Part shown: one piece after another, positions 40,129-50,429 of the stretch
Position numbering within the stretch: position 1 is the stretch's first letter
Layout of the letters: the number at the start of each line of letters is the position of its first letter
Source: Phytophthora colocasiae
Lineage: Eukaryota > Oomycota > Peronosporomycetes > Peronosporales > Peronosporaceae
Assembly: GCA_018806915.1 (NCBI GenBank)
Contig: JAGKQI010000055.1
Coordinates: 62,001-126,000, forward strand
DNA length: 64,000 nt
Direction: 5' to 3'
Position numbers and translations under genes: made by a program
The notes under the pieces: generated by a model
The model's input: the letters and a program-made list of their open reading frames with translations, nothing else
Databases searched by the model: none
What the model was told of the DNA's origin: nothing

Positions 40129-41877
40129 CTAGAACGGATTAATCTTTCGAGCGATACGCACCAGCAGCTTCGGGTAGTACCGCTTCTCCTGTGGCCGTGA
40201 GCCCAACTCATATCGCGGTTTGCCCGTGATCGGGTCGATCGGAGCCTGAGCTTTCAACGCAGTCATCACGTCGTCCAACAAGAAGTCGTCGCCGATGATC
40301 GGGTCCTCGATGATCGGGTCTGTGTGGGTCTTGCCCTCGAAGAAGCGCGTGGATACTGGGATGTCACAAGACTGGAGCGCCGCCGTCAGCTGCTCCGATG
40401 ATCGGTAGCTTACCGTCTTGTCGGACGTGCCGTGGAACAGGAAGCAGGGCGGGAAGTCGTCCAGCAACGCATGCCGCGTACGCGACGGCAACTCACTCAG
40501 TGCCAGTAATCGTAAGGACGGCGAGTAGTACGCTAACCGGTGGGCCATAATGCGCTCCACCACCGCGCGATCAAAGCCGTGGCGGTGAAAAGTGGCGATA
40601 CTGGCCTCCATGTTGTACGGACCAGAGATACCGATGTAGCTGCGCACCTGACGCAGATTCCACGTGATCGGCTGTGCTAACGGCGCCAAACTCTCGACAC
40701 TTTCACAGTCTGAAGTGTTGCCCATTCCACCGACGCTACCGGTCGGTGATGCCGCAAAGGTGGCTGAAGCACTGCGCTTCTTCTCGACCTGCTCCAGCAG
40801 TGTGCACATGGCAAGATGGGCACCTGCAGACTGGCCGATGAGATGCACGTTCTCCCGGTCACCACCGAAGAGATAAATATTGTCGAAAACCCACTGCATT
40901 GCACGTGTCACGTCCTCAACCATGTCGGGCACCACACCCTGCGGGAAGTTGCGATAATCAGGCATGACCACCACCACGCCCAACGACGCCAATACGCGAC
41001 CCATGAGAGCGCCCCACGCCTTGTAGCCGATGATCCACGCTCCTCCAGACACGAAAACAACGACAGGATATCTCGCTTCAGTGAAACTTGCACTCGCAGT
41101 ACTAGTTGTGCTGGCGCTACGTGGCTTACCACTTGAAGGCTCCGTCTCCACATCCTTTTTAGTCTGCGGCACGGTGTACACGTCCAGCAAGTTGCGTCGA
41201 TTAAGTCCGTAGATGATATTCTTGTGCACATTTTCAGCCATGAACCAGTAGAACGCCACTTTGACAATTGGGAGCAGCAGCAGCAGAACAAACGAGATCA
41301 AACGCAGTGCGCACAAGATCCAGCGCTTGGACATACGCAATGCCCAAATGAGCTGCACCGCGAGCTTGGTAATGAGCCAACTCTGTTCTGCTACGACTTC
41401 CACGACCTCTGCACCGGATGATACTGCAGCTTGATAGACTGTACCATTGGACTCCGGATCCAGCACGAGGTTCTTGCTATGCGGCGGACGAGGAACTGCA
41501 GATCCGTTGGAACTCAGTAGTGACGTGTGCAGGGAACTACCACTACCAGTAGACTCCAGTGGCGGTGGCGGGTGGAGAGCCTCCTCGTCCTCTAAATACT
41601 TCCCCAACTGCGAAGTGGACGCGGCGTCCAGCATTGAAAACGTTCGGACCTTGGGGATCAACAGTTTCTCACTCGGAGCGTCTTCATTATCGTCCAGTGC
41701 TTGGTCCCCATTGGGCAATTGGTGTCGGTTGTAGTGCATTGGAAGAAGCGGTTCCTGCGGTTCGGTTGCTGATGTCTCGGCAAAGCTTACGCCGTTGTCG
41801 GATGGCTGCTGAGGGTGTTTCTGCTGCACTTGAACAGCTTCGCTTGGTGGGGGTTGTGTGCGCTTGCCAGTCGCCAT
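40129..41877 (-). CDS. Alpha/beta hydrolase, isoprenylcysteine methylesterase (ICME)-like
   Basis: Start set at ATG 41877 (MATGKRTQPPPS) because a promoter block (TCGCATTCCC...CATTTTC) ends just upstream; an in-frame ATG at 42054 would give 641 rather than 582 residues. The disordered N-terminus (about residues 1-150) is followed by a membrane-anchoring hydrophobic segment (about residues 195-215, FVLLLLLPIVKVAFYWF). The hydrolase domain shows the HGG-like oxyanion motif as SGGAWIIGYK, the nucleophile elbow GQSAGAH (Ser), MPDYRNFP, LFHGTSDKTV (Asp) and GKTHTDP (His). In plants ICME demethylates prenylated proteins at the ER membrane; that role is inferred by family. Confidence 0.8.
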   Translation of the reverse strand: MATGKRTQPPPSEAVQVQQKHPQQPSDNGVSFAETSATEPQEPLLPMHYNRHQLPNGDQALDDNEDAPSEKLLIPKVRTFSMLDAASTSQLGKYLEDEEALHPPPPLESTGSGSSLHTSLLSSNGSAVPRPPHSKNLVLDPESNGTVYQAAVSSGAEVVEVVAEQSWLITKLAVQLIWALRMSKRWILCALRLISFVLLLLLPIVKVAFYWFMAENVHKNIIYGLNRRNLLDVYTVPQTKKDVETEPSSGKPRSASTTSTASASFTEARYPVVVFVSGGAWIIGYKAWGALMGRVLASLGVVVVMPDYRNFPQGVVPDMVEDVTRAMQWVFDNIYLFGGDRENVHLIGQSAGAHLAMCTLLEQVEKKRSASATFAASPTGSVGGMGNTSDCESVESLAPLAQPITWNLRQVRSYIGISGPYNMEASIATFHRHGFDRAVVERIMAHRLAYYSPSLRLLALSELPSRTRHALLDDFPPCFLFHGTSDKTVSYRSSEQLTAALQSCDIPVSTRFFEGKTHTDPIIEDPIIGDDFLLDDVMTALKAQAPIDPITGKPRYELGSRPQEKRYYPKLLVRIARKINPF

Positions 41878-41883
41878 ATCGAA

Positions 41884-41910
41884 CTGAAAATGGCCAATTC
41901 GGGAATGCGA
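41884..41910 (-). promoter_or_regulatory. Oomycete initiator/flanking promoter block of the ICME-like gene
   Basis: Minus strand reads TCGCATTCCCGAATTGGCCA then TTTTCAG, ending 6 bp before ATG 41877. It resembles the oomycete core promoter (initiator TCATTYY plus a downstream CAATTT/ATTTTC part), which is normally found within about 20-80 bp of the start codon. Confidence 0.4.
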
Positions 41911-42054
41911 AACACTGGAAATCTGCAGCTGCAAATAGCGACAACGGTGACAACTGTCAGTTGCTGCCAACACTCGCACAAATGGCAGCCAAATTGGCTG
42001 GCGGCTTTGACGTACCGAGCGCAGACTGTGAAATGGCCCGGATTTCTCGGCCAT

Positions 42055-42387
42055 GTCAGACGCGAACCGGTACCGCCAGGAACCGATTTACCGACTCCCG
42101 CGTAAAGTAAATTAGTGATACTTTTAACCAGTTAAATAGAATGAAATGGTACGACTGGCGAAAGACGATACTTTAGACAGGGTGATCCCATCAGTGCGAC
42201 ATTGCTCAAGCTCCGAACTCATCAGGATCGGTTCAGTACATACGCGAGCCGAAAAGAGCTTGAGCTTACAATGCTTTGAAAAAGGGCTTGAGCTTGTCAA
42301 CAGTTTGCCAAAGCAGTGCTTTCAAAAAAATCAAAGCAGTGAAATCCCAGTCTTCATGCAGCAAGTCTCGCCTGTGAGCAACACGCT
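42055..42387. other. Spacer between ICME-like gene and the second gypsy element
   Basis: No gene recognised. GCTTGAGCTT repeats occur at about 42257 and 42287. The last five bases before the LTR (42388-42392, GGTAC) form the target duplication of the gypsy element. Confidence 0.5.
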
Positions 42388-42392
42388 GGTAC

Positions 42393-42612
42393 TGTCACCA
42401 GTTGCTTGGTGATTGTTGTAGTTGAATGTAAAATGGGAACTAAATGTATTCATGGTGGTTTGAGTGTTTTCTTCTAGCTTCTCTACCTACTCCTGCGATG
42501 GCTGGTGGGCAGGCGCTAGAGCACACTAACCACTCAAGTCCTTGTTGGACAGGCCTTGGTTGAAGTGCCGTTCCACTCTTGCGCGCGTCACAGATTGTTG
42601 GCTCCGCTGACA
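42393..42612 (-). repeat. 3' LTR of gypsy element 2 (220 bp)
   Basis: Same as 49836-50035 by eye, except for an extra 20 bp (TGGTTTGAGTGTTTTCTTCT at about 42455-42475) after TATTCATGG. The pol ORF ends inside it, overlapping by 25 bp. Confidence 0.92.
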
Positions 42613-45600
42613 GTCTTCCCCACGTTGGCCTTGAAAGGGACGACACGCCTGATGTGGACGGTCTCCATGTAGCGGCCTTTATCAAGGACCAACGTCCCGT
42701 TAGTGCGGACTGCTACGACCTCATATGGACCACTAAAGAGTGGAGCCATTTTGTTCCTAAGAAGCACTTTGTCGTGGGGCGCGTACGTCCAGCTGCGGCG
42801 CTTGGCGTTTTCACGCGTGTTGTTCTTGGCGACTTGTTGAACCTTGCGCTGGTATTGTCCATCCCAGTTCGTGACGTGCTCAACGTCGAAGAGCATATCA
42901 CGGCCAAAGGTTGCCTGTGCTGGCGACGAGTTGAGCATGCTGTTGTGCGTGGCTCGGAGAGCAAAGGTGGCGTCGTGCAAGAATGCAGCCCACTCTCCCG
43001 GCGTCGTAATCGTTTGGGTGCGAAGCTTGTCTCCAATTACGCGATGCAGCCGCTCGATCACCCCATTTGCCTGAGGGTTACGCGTCGTCGTTGGCACGGC
43101 GTGGATACCGTAGCTATCCAGCAGCTCGAAGAACTCTTTCTTGAATTCAGTGCCTTGGTCGTAAATAACTCGCACTGGTCGTGGGTAGCGGCACAACCAA
43201 AATCGGTCAAACACAAACGCTGCATCAGCACTGGATGCGTCGTCAACCGGCTGAATTTCCACAAGACGAGTGCTGGTGTCGATCATCGTCATGGCTCTAA
43301 ACTTTTGCTTTCCGTACGGTCCGATAGAATCTATAGCAACCTCAAACCATGGACGGACAACGACTGTCTTCTCCGGCAACTTGCCGTACTTCATCGTTGG
43401 ATGCTTGCTCTTTGTGCAAGCTAGGCAGTTCCTCACGTAATTGTAAATCTGCTTCTCCATTCCTTTCCAGTAAAGCGAAGCACGAATCGTCTGATACATT
43501 GCTGGGCTTACAGGATGCATGAGCCACTCATGATAGGCTCGTACGACCGGCTCCTGTAGGTGCACTGGCACAAGGATGCAGTTGTTCTTCGGGTGCACGC
43601 GAAGCTTGACTCCGTTGATCTCCTTGACGATCCCCAGCTCCACAGGGGCCGCCGACTGTGCTCGAGCAAGCTCTTGCAAGTTCAAGGAGAAAAGCATGCT
43701 GGTATCAGCTGTCGGTGTCGCCGCGGCAATGGTTGTCGTCACATTTTCATCAGGCTCCTTCCCCAGTTTGGACGACACTCCAGGTAAACGGGATAAAGCA
43801 TCTGCAACAACGTTGCTCTCCCCTTTAATGTAATGGAGTCGAGGGCCAAACTCCTCAATCTCCAGCCGCCAACGCAGCATCTGGATATTGTTGAAGGTCC
43901 CGTAAGTCAAATTCAAATGGTCGGTATGGATGTGTACTTCTTGACCCAAGAGCATCGTCCGGTATTCGCGGAGGACCAGAAGAATGCTGAGCAACTCCAG
44001 TCTGTTGGCAGGATACTTCCTCTGTGTCTCAGTGCACTTCTTGCTCCAAAACGCTAGCGGTCTACCGTCCTGCGTGATCACTGCTCCAAGTTGATATCCA
44101 GAAGCGTCAGTGAAAATGTGAAAGGGTTGTCCATACGACGGAAACGCGAGCTCCACGGCCTGCGTCATCACATCTTTCATCTCTTCAAATGCACGCTGGT
44201 GCAGGTCAGTCCACTGGTACTTCGTTTGCGGGGACGTTAACGCTGTCAGTGGCGCGAGAATGTGCGCTCGGCGTGGCCACATATCTCGATAGTAGTTGAC
44301 CATGCCAATGAAGCGTCGAAGCTGTCGGCGTGTGCTTGGCGCAGCAATCGCCTGAATGGCGGAGACTTTATTGTGCAGTGGTTGTACTCCAGTGGTGCTG
44401 ACCTTATAGCCGAGATATGCAACGCTGTTGGTACACAGCTTCGTCTTCTTCGGGTGGATCGTTAGGCCACGGTCCCGCAAACGGCGAAATACTTCTCGCA
44501 GGTGCTCCATGTGCTCGTCGAAAGACGACGACATCACAATAAAGTCATCTAAGTACACCCAGACGTAGTCGAGATCTCCAAGTGTTTCATTCATCACGGC
44601 CTGAAACTCGTCAGGCGCAGTTGCCACGCCCATCGGAAGCCGGTTGAAAACAAACTTGCCAAAAGGAAATACAATGGCTGTAGCTGCACGGCTGCTCTGG
44701 GCAAGAACTCGAGCGTAGTACCCCATCGGTACGTCAAAAGCGGATATGTACTTGCAGCTCTGGAACTGTCGGAGCATTTCTGCAATCACCGGCAGCGGAA
44801 AGAATCGACGCAGCAGCAACGCGTTGAGGCGTCGAAAGTCACATAATAGTCGAATGCTGCCGTCCTTTTTCAGTATGATGAACGCTGGAGAAGCCCATGG
44901 CGATGAGTTGTCTGGTGATAGCACGTCCAGCTGAACGAGTCGATGGATCTCTTGCTTGGTCGCTGCTAAGTGGACATTTGGAACTGGGTACGGTCTGCAC
45001 ACGAACGGCGTAGCATCCTTCGGTAGCGGTAGTTCGTACGGATCTCCGGTTATCTTCCCCAGTTTACCAGAAGCAACCTCGTAAAACTCGATCAGCAACG
45101 AAACCAAACTGTGGATCTCGCTGTCGGACAGGCGAGTCTTGTCAATCATGTCCTCAAGCTGGACATCTCCACAGTCAGTTGCCACCGCAATTTCCACGGG
45201 GCACGCAGGTTCGTCCTTCGACTGGTACGGAACCAGACCGGGCTTGCGTCTGGGGGCTCGTTGCTTTGGCATTGGAACACGTAGACCATCCCATTCGAGC
45301 TCCTTGCTCGAGAACAACAAGTCGATGCCTTGGTCCGCGAAGAAATCCTTCCCCAAGATCACCGCGTACAGGAGTCGCGGTGCTACACGGAACTTGTGTG
45401 TGCACACTCTCTTCGTCGAGAAAAGCGGCAAAGCTAGTTGGGTTGTCGCTGTGTGGGTTGTTTTCCCAACTGACGTGTCGGCCTGTTTGAACCTCGCTTC
45501 CTCGGCGTGCAGCACTAAATTTTCCCGAACTTGGTCTACGACACGTTGGTCGACAGCAGAACGAGAGCAGCCAGTGTCAATCAACGCGGTGAAGGGAGTT

Positions 45601-45791
45601 GACCCGATGCGCACCTCTATCTCCATCACCGGTACGCTTTCGCTGCGCTCGCTTGGCACTCGTGTCCCAATCAGTGGCGCTAGCGACGTCGTCTCTGCGC
45701 TGCAGGTTTTCGAGGTGAAGTTCATCGCGTTATTCTCATCGGCTTCGTAGAAGCGGAGCGCATTCAGCTCTTCCTCATGTTGCTTCTTCAT
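42588..45791 (-). CDS. pol: Gypsy element 2 pol: protease, RT, RNase H, integrase
   Basis: Reading continues from gag after the MULE; an ATG exists at 45791 (MKKQHEEEL) within the duplicated target. Domains in order: protease ALIDTGCSRSAV, RT with FDVPMGYYARVLAQ and the YLDDFIVMSS active site, RNase H FTDASGYQLGAVI, integrase zinc finger (YHEWLMHPVSP...CLACTKSKH) and DDE core (VAIDSIGPYG, IYDQGTEFKKEFF, RNPQANGVIERLHR). The catalytic residues are all present and the frame has no stops over 1065 codons. The C-terminus (FKANVGKTVSGANNL) reaches into the LTR. Confidence 0.92.
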   Translation of the reverse strand: MKKQHEEELNALRFYEADENNAMNFTSKTCSAETTSLAPLIGTRVPSERSESVPVMEIEVRIGSTPFTALIDTGCSRSAVDQRVVDQVRENLVLHAEEARFKQADTSVGKTTHTATTQLALPLFSTKRVCTHKFRVAPRLLYAVILGKDFFADQGIDLLFSSKELEWDGLRVPMPKQRAPRRKPGLVPYQSKDEPACPVEIAVATDCGDVQLEDMIDKTRLSDSEIHSLVSLLIEFYEVASGKLGKITGDPYELPLPKDATPFVCRPYPVPNVHLAATKQEIHRLVQLDVLSPDNSSPWASPAFIILKKDGSIRLLCDFRRLNALLLRRFFPLPVIAEMLRQFQSCKYISAFDVPMGYYARVLAQSSRAATAIVFPFGKFVFNRLPMGVATAPDEFQAVMNETLGDLDYVWVYLDDFIVMSSSFDEHMEHLREVFRRLRDRGLTIHPKKTKLCTNSVAYLGYKVSTTGVQPLHNKVSAIQAIAAPSTRRQLRRFIGMVNYYRDMWPRRAHILAPLTALTSPQTKYQWTDLHQRAFEEMKDVMTQAVELAFPSYGQPFHIFTDASGYQLGAVITQDGRPLAFWSKKCTETQRKYPANRLELLSILLVLREYRTMLLGQEVHIHTDHLNLTYGTFNNIQMLRWRLEIEEFGPRLHYIKGESNVVADALSRLPGVSSKLGKEPDENVTTTIAAATPTADTSMLFSLNLQELARAQSAAPVELGIVKEINGVKLRVHPKNNCILVPVHLQEPVVRAYHEWLMHPVSPAMYQTIRASLYWKGMEKQIYNYVRNCLACTKSKHPTMKYGKLPEKTVVVRPWFEVAIDSIGPYGKQKFRAMTMIDTSTRLVEIQPVDDASSADAAFVFDRFWLCRYPRPVRVIYDQGTEFKKEFFELLDSYGIHAVPTTTRNPQANGVIERLHRVIGDKLRTQTITTPGEWAAFLHDATFALRATHNSMLNSSPAQATFGRDMLFDVEHVTNWDGQYQRKVQQVAKNNTRENAKRRSWTYAPHDKVLLRNKMAPLFSGPYEVVAVRTNGTLVLDKGRYMETVHIRRVVPFKANVGKTVSGANNL

Positions 45792-48700
45792 GGGAGTTGT
45801 TAATCCCACTAGACAAAACTGTTATTCGCACTAGACATGTACCCAATGATAGGTACAACAGTCTGTAGTAGTAGAAGGGTGAAAGTGTTAATCCGCAGGC
45901 CCAAAAAGATTAATCCGATCTGAAAAGTAATGTGTGTGTTTAAAAACTGAAGTAGCTAACACATCTACGCCGTCGTAGACTGAATAGTTACTCGTTCTGT
46001 CTCGTGTCGTCAGTACATCAGGTATTTCAGTCGGAAGGGGTTGACGGCTAGTTGTCGACATCGTTGCCTCGTCACGTTCAAAAGTGCTCAAGGATCGACG
46101 CGTACCTGTATCTCCGCAACCTTTCTTGTGAGATTTTTTATGCTTTTTGTTATTCGAGCGGCGGGTTTTTATGTCGGGCTCAAATACAATGGCTCGTGGA
46201 GGCGGAGGTTCTGTAAACCGATCAATTTTCCAGTGCACGTGAAATTCCGACACAATCAGCGCTTTTCCCTCTTCTTTTAGCCGCCTTAGACGATGAGGGC
46301 AGGGAAGGCCGGTTGAATGTGTGAATACTCCGCTGCACGAATTCACGATATCTGTGTCCAGTAGTTCCACACATCTAAGCAAAGCGTACTTGTGAATAAT
46401 CTTCACAACGTTGACAAATAATGGTTCTCTTAATGGTTTTGGGACTCGAATCACCTCATTGGATACAGCATCTCTGTGTGTCTTAATTGAGAGGCGCCAC
46501 CAAGTTTTCATCGTCTGGTACATCTTAAATAGATCCCCCCTCGACTGGAGCCATCCTTTTAGCGCAGAGTGATACCCCTCCACTCGAGATGTGGCATACA
46601 TATCGAAATGGACGTGTCGATTAGTCCAACAGCGAACAAATCGCATCTTCCATATATTCAGCCAGACAGTATCGACGTACTCAGCTTCCGTGGGACAAAT
46701 CCGATGTAATTGACTGTGAAATAGTTCGTATTCATCAGCAGATGATGCGTTTACAAGAGCTTTGAAAGAATCACAAAACTCGTTTAATCCCGCCTCGTCA
46801 ATATTTTTTTCGCCTTAGAAACTCGTTTTTTGCTGTGTTTTTCACCGTCAATGGTCATGGATGAATCACGATCTACCATGAAAGTACTCTTCGCATGATT
46901 CCTTACATCCATCAGAATATGCCAAACACACAATAGAACAGGAACTTCTGGAAAGACCAGTTCTAAGGCGTTCATGAGAGCCACGTCACAGTCGGTCATA
47001 AAAACTTGAGGAAGAGAAATATTTTCAGCTTCCATAACACGTCTCAGGTGACTAAGCGACCAACTGTAGTCCACTTTAGTTTCGCCGCGGAGAAATGCTT
47101 GCGCTAAGTGAATAGTGGTGTTCATACCAGTCACGCCCACCATGTTCAAAAGAGGCATCTCGAAAACATTAGTTTTGTAGGTGCAATCCATCAGTACGAC
47201 GTCAGGGTTTGCCTTGAAGATTTTGACGGCCTCCCTTAAAGCAAAAAACAAGTGGGTAATCTTCTGAGTTTTATCCACTTCGTGCGAAAAATAATGATCG
47301 CTATTAGATAGAAGAGAGAACAAATTCTCGATTCGTGATTTTTCAAGGTCGTAATTGGCAGGTCGAGCAGTTTGTCTAATATTGTGGACGTCAGTCATCG
47401 ACACAGCAGAGTTTGGGTCGGACTGTAGAATTCTCGCCATCGTTCGAGATGGCTTGATACCAAGTTGTGCGTCTAAAGTGATGAGCTGACGAACATCGGA
47501 CGTGAGATCTGCTTTGCGATGTGCTGGATGCGAAGAAGAACTTGTCGAAGGATCATGGTTGTGTCCAAACTCAGTGCCATCGTACTTGTGATACCAGTTT
47601 GTAGACTTGTCGTAGTGTACATGCCATTTGCCCGTTTCACGGTTGAGGTACAAGTTAATTCGCATGGTACATCCACATTTCCTTGATGCAGCGTTTGGGC
47701 GTCGTTTTGCACCTTGTCGCGGTTTGTAGACGTCCTTGTAGTTTACATTGCGATCACATGCGAAAATAACCCGATATTTAACTTTCTGCCGGTCCACAAG
47801 CGATCGTAATACGACGAGAGCGTAGCCATGGTTTCGAGCGAATTGGTTCATCAAGTCTTTTGCTAGATGAGGAGAATCAAAAACCTGAACGGGTGGAACA
47901 GGTAAAATGTTTGGTACTTGTAGGTTAGCAATTGAATCAGTAGATTTTGCTCCAGTATCACTAATATTCTTCGACGACTCAGACGCAATGTCACCATGAT
48001 TTTCGGTTGTCAGGAGAAGACCGTCTGGGTTACCAGGAAACGTAAGCGTAGTTTCGGATACCGCCGTGTTTGCACCAGAAGTCACCATATCAAATTCAGG
48101 GCAAGCACCCAAAAAATACGTCGGAGTCAATGTCTCTTCCAGTAAATTCATCGTATTCATTGACGCACTTGTTGTTTCTTCAGTTACACCTCTCCCTTTT
48201 CCCTTATTATGAAGGACACGATGAACAGGACGTCTAAGCTTTTCGTGGGCAGTGTTTTCTATATGGGCAGTCCCAGATGTACACCGAGAATCCTTGTCGT
48301 GTTTCGGTGCGTCTTCATGAGTGTCAATCTGTGCTGACCCGCTTAAACTAGCCAGAACTATTGCTGGAATATCTCGAGCAGCTTCAGCAAAAGCTTCTCG
48401 TCGGGTACGTCCAGCGATAGCACTGTCAATCAAATCAAATGATCGAACGCTTCGCCATTGCCGTCGATCTAGAGGGTCCTCTTCTTTTCGAATCTTCCAG
48501 GTAGGGATAAGAAGCTCGTTAGTGTCAAGATTGAGAGGGTATTCGGCATTTGACGTAACTGCCAATACACGGGCAGTCATTTCGCGGCCGTCGCGCCCTG
48601 TGTCTCCGTATCCAGGTGACATGTAAGTGATGGTGTCACCGGCCTGCAGTGACTTTCTACCAAGACGAGCAATTGCCGCTTTGACGGCGGGGAGATCATG

Positions 48701-48845
48701 CGCGCTCATCGTTCTTCTCGCCGATGTGAGACTAGTCGCTACTTCGCGAGCAAGGTATTCTGAGCTTTTGTTACCAGCTACTGAACCAGGATGATGGTAC
48801 TGTCTAGTGCGAATAACAGTTTTGGTAGTGGGATTAACAACTCCC
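45792..48845 (-). mobile_element. MULE (FAR1-type) inserted in gypsy element 2
   Basis: Ends: left GGGAGTTGTTAATCCCACTA, then a near-perfect inverted copy at the right end. About 50 bp of inverted repeat at 45792-45842 and 48796-48845 differs by two or three bases. Both are flanked by the 9-bp duplication CTTCTTCAT (45783-45791 and 48846-48854). This long TIR plus 9-bp TSD is diagnostic of Mutator-like elements. One transposase gene fills the element. Confidence 0.95.
45888..48709 (-). CDS. MULE/FAR1-type transposase, one frameshift in an A7 run
   Basis: ATG 48709 (MSAHDLPAVKAAIARLG). An N-terminal extension precedes a FAR1-like DNA-binding region with C/H residues (SRKCGCTMRINLYLN ... YHKYDGTEFGHNHD). 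The MULE core follows: VVLMDCTYKTNVFEMPLLN (D), VFMTDCDVALMNALELVFP (D), VLLCVWHILMDV (CxxH). The frame ends at 46784. The next block, in another frame, starts at about 46803 (NIDEAGLNEFCDSF...MRFVRCWTNRHVHFDMYATSRVEGYHSALKGW) and carries the E of EGYHS and a SWIM-like end (CSGVFTHSTGLPCPH). One A missing or extra in GCGAAAAAAATATT (46800-46807) explains the break. About 940 residues if read through. Confidence 0.85.
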
Positions 48846-49763
48846 CTTCTTCATGGTTTCCATCATTACAGACATCTGGTTGATCTGCTCCTGCATCGCC
48901 GCAAAGTGTTCTTGTGCTGGGCGGTTCTGTTGCCTTGGCTGCCCGTTCCGCGGGCGGTACGCCAGCAAAGAGGGATCTCGGAAACATTGCTGCTGCGTAT
49001 GGTTGTTGCGCTTGCAGTAAGTGCAAAACTTATTTTCGTGATGGCTTTTGTTTTGGCCCTTGTGCTGGCCTCGTCCCGGACGTGCGTCACTTTTTTGCTG
49101 TTGTTGCTGTTTTCCACCGTTATTATTCGGTTTGGTGGCGGCATTGCTGTCGTGGGCCGGGCGCCGTCTGCTTCGAAGCGCTTCTCGCTCTTTTTCACTC
49201 CTCTCGATCAGCTGAAATTGCAGCTCCAGTCCCGCGAAGTTCCAGGTACGCGAAAGTCTAGTGACTTCAATCTGCCACTCGATGGGCATGCCGTTCTTGT
49301 ACAAGCGTACCAGATCTGCTTCTGGTATGGCTTCGTTCTCATCAATGAACGTGATCATCCGGTTGAGCTTTCGAAAAGCTCTACTATACTCTCAGACCGT
49401 CATGGACGGAGTTTTCCGGAGGTCCATTAGCTCGTCGATGATCATTGCCCGAGTTCCAGGGGGGCAACGGGTCATCGTTAGTTGTCGAAGGGCATATACA
49501 GCGACGTCAGGGTGCTCCAGTTGCTCCTCCGCCACCAAGTCGTTAAACATCAGCAGGTCATCGTCGAAGAGAAGGACTTGAATGTCCTCGACAAACGCGA
49601 ATTGGTCTTCTTCAGTCTGCTGATAGCCCATAAAGACGTAGTATTCTGACAGTCTCAGCAACCACTCCAACCAGTCCTTCCAGGTGCCGTCCCGGAAGAC
49701 TGGTACGCGCTTCTTGATCGTCGCGCCGTTGGTCTTCACCTTCTCGAAGGTAACTTCCTCCAT
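48846..49763 (-). CDS. gag: Gypsy element 2 gag with zinc knuckle (internal TGA)
   Basis: ATG 49763 (MEEVTFEKVKTNGATIKKR). Gag-like helical region (WLEWLLRLSEYYVFMGYQQ). An in-frame TGA at 49392-49394 separates TPSMTV from EYSRAFRKLNRMITF; without it the frame continues to a CCHC zinc knuckle (CTYCKRNNHTQQQC) and a Gln-rich tail. At ATGAAGAAG (48854-48846) it meets the MULE. Downstream of the MULE the frame continues into pol at 45782, so gag and pol were one ORF. Confidence 0.8.
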
Positions 49764-49835
49764 CTTGGTGTGCCTTACGCGTGGGTGGTGCGGCTTGCCA
49801 GTTGCAAACTAGGCTATAGTTTTGCTTAAGCAAAA

Positions 49836-50035
49836 TGTCACCAGTTGCTTGGTGATTGTTGTAGTTGAATGTAAAATGGGAACTAAATGTATTCATGGAG
49901 CTTCTCTACCTACTCCTGCGATGGCTGGTGGGCAGGCGCTAGAGCACACTAACCACTCAAGTCCTTGTTGGACAGGCCTTGGTTGAAGTGCCGTTCCACT
50001 CTTGCGCGCGTCACAGATTGTTGGCTCCGCTGACA
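49836..50035 (-). repeat. 5' LTR of gypsy element 2 (200 bp)
   Basis: Shorter by 20 bp than the other LTR, otherwise identical by eye. GGTAC (50036-50040) follows. Immediately inside it on the minus strand is the palindrome TTTTGCTTAAGCAAAA (49820-49835), where a primer-binding site is expected. Confidence 0.92.
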
Positions 50036-50040
50036 GGTAC

Positions 50041-50429
50041 CACCAGTAGTACTGTACCAAGTGTTACTGTTGAAATGCGGCATCTACGTGTACATGCCAC
50101 ACAAAGCGGTTGATACATGCTCTGACAGCTTTGGAGCTTGAGCTATCAATAGTGGTCTGTACTACAATACGATTGCAACTACCGGCTCTTGTATTCCTCG
50201 AAAAGCAGTTCTTCATCATCAAGAAAACTTCAACGTCAACCAGATGAACTTTTTGTTTGGCCAGCACATGCTTGCAGTGGTGGCTGAACTGCCTTCACAT
50301 ACATGTACAGCATGCCAACACACACCTGGTTGAATCCGCAACAAAAAGTCAAAGCAAAAAAAAATACTTTACGCTTCTACCAAACTAAACATTCTTCACT
50401 GTAGCCATTTTCATGGTCATGTTGAAGAG
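50041..50429. other. Spacer between gypsy element 2 and the antiporter gene
   Basis: No gene recognised; AT-rich with CATGTACA/TGTACAGCATG pieces at about 50300. It is the 3' flank of the antiporter gene. Confidence 0.5.

Larger units (their letters stand above)
42393..50035 (-). mobile_element. Ty3/gypsy element 2, carrying a nested MULE
   Basis: Minus-strand element with LTRs at 42393-42612 and 49836-50035 (TGTCACCAG...GCTGACA) and a GGTAC duplication at 42388-42392 and 50036-50040. Without the MULE at 45792-48845 it is about 4.6 kb, with a single gag-pol frame (gag ATG 49763 to pol stop 42588). A purine run (GGGGAAGAC) precedes the 3' LTR. There is no chromodomain and no tRNA-type primer site was found. 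One in-frame TGA (49392) lies in gag. It is not closely related to the chromovirus at 16352. Confidence 0.92.

Noticed and set aside
40664..42110. Plus-strand ORFs opposite the ICME-like gene
   Set aside because: Shadows of the real minus-strand coding sequence; no domains.
48807..49430. Plus-strand ORF of 207 codons
   Set aside because: Mirror of gypsy element 2 gag; hydrophobic by codon complement, no domain.
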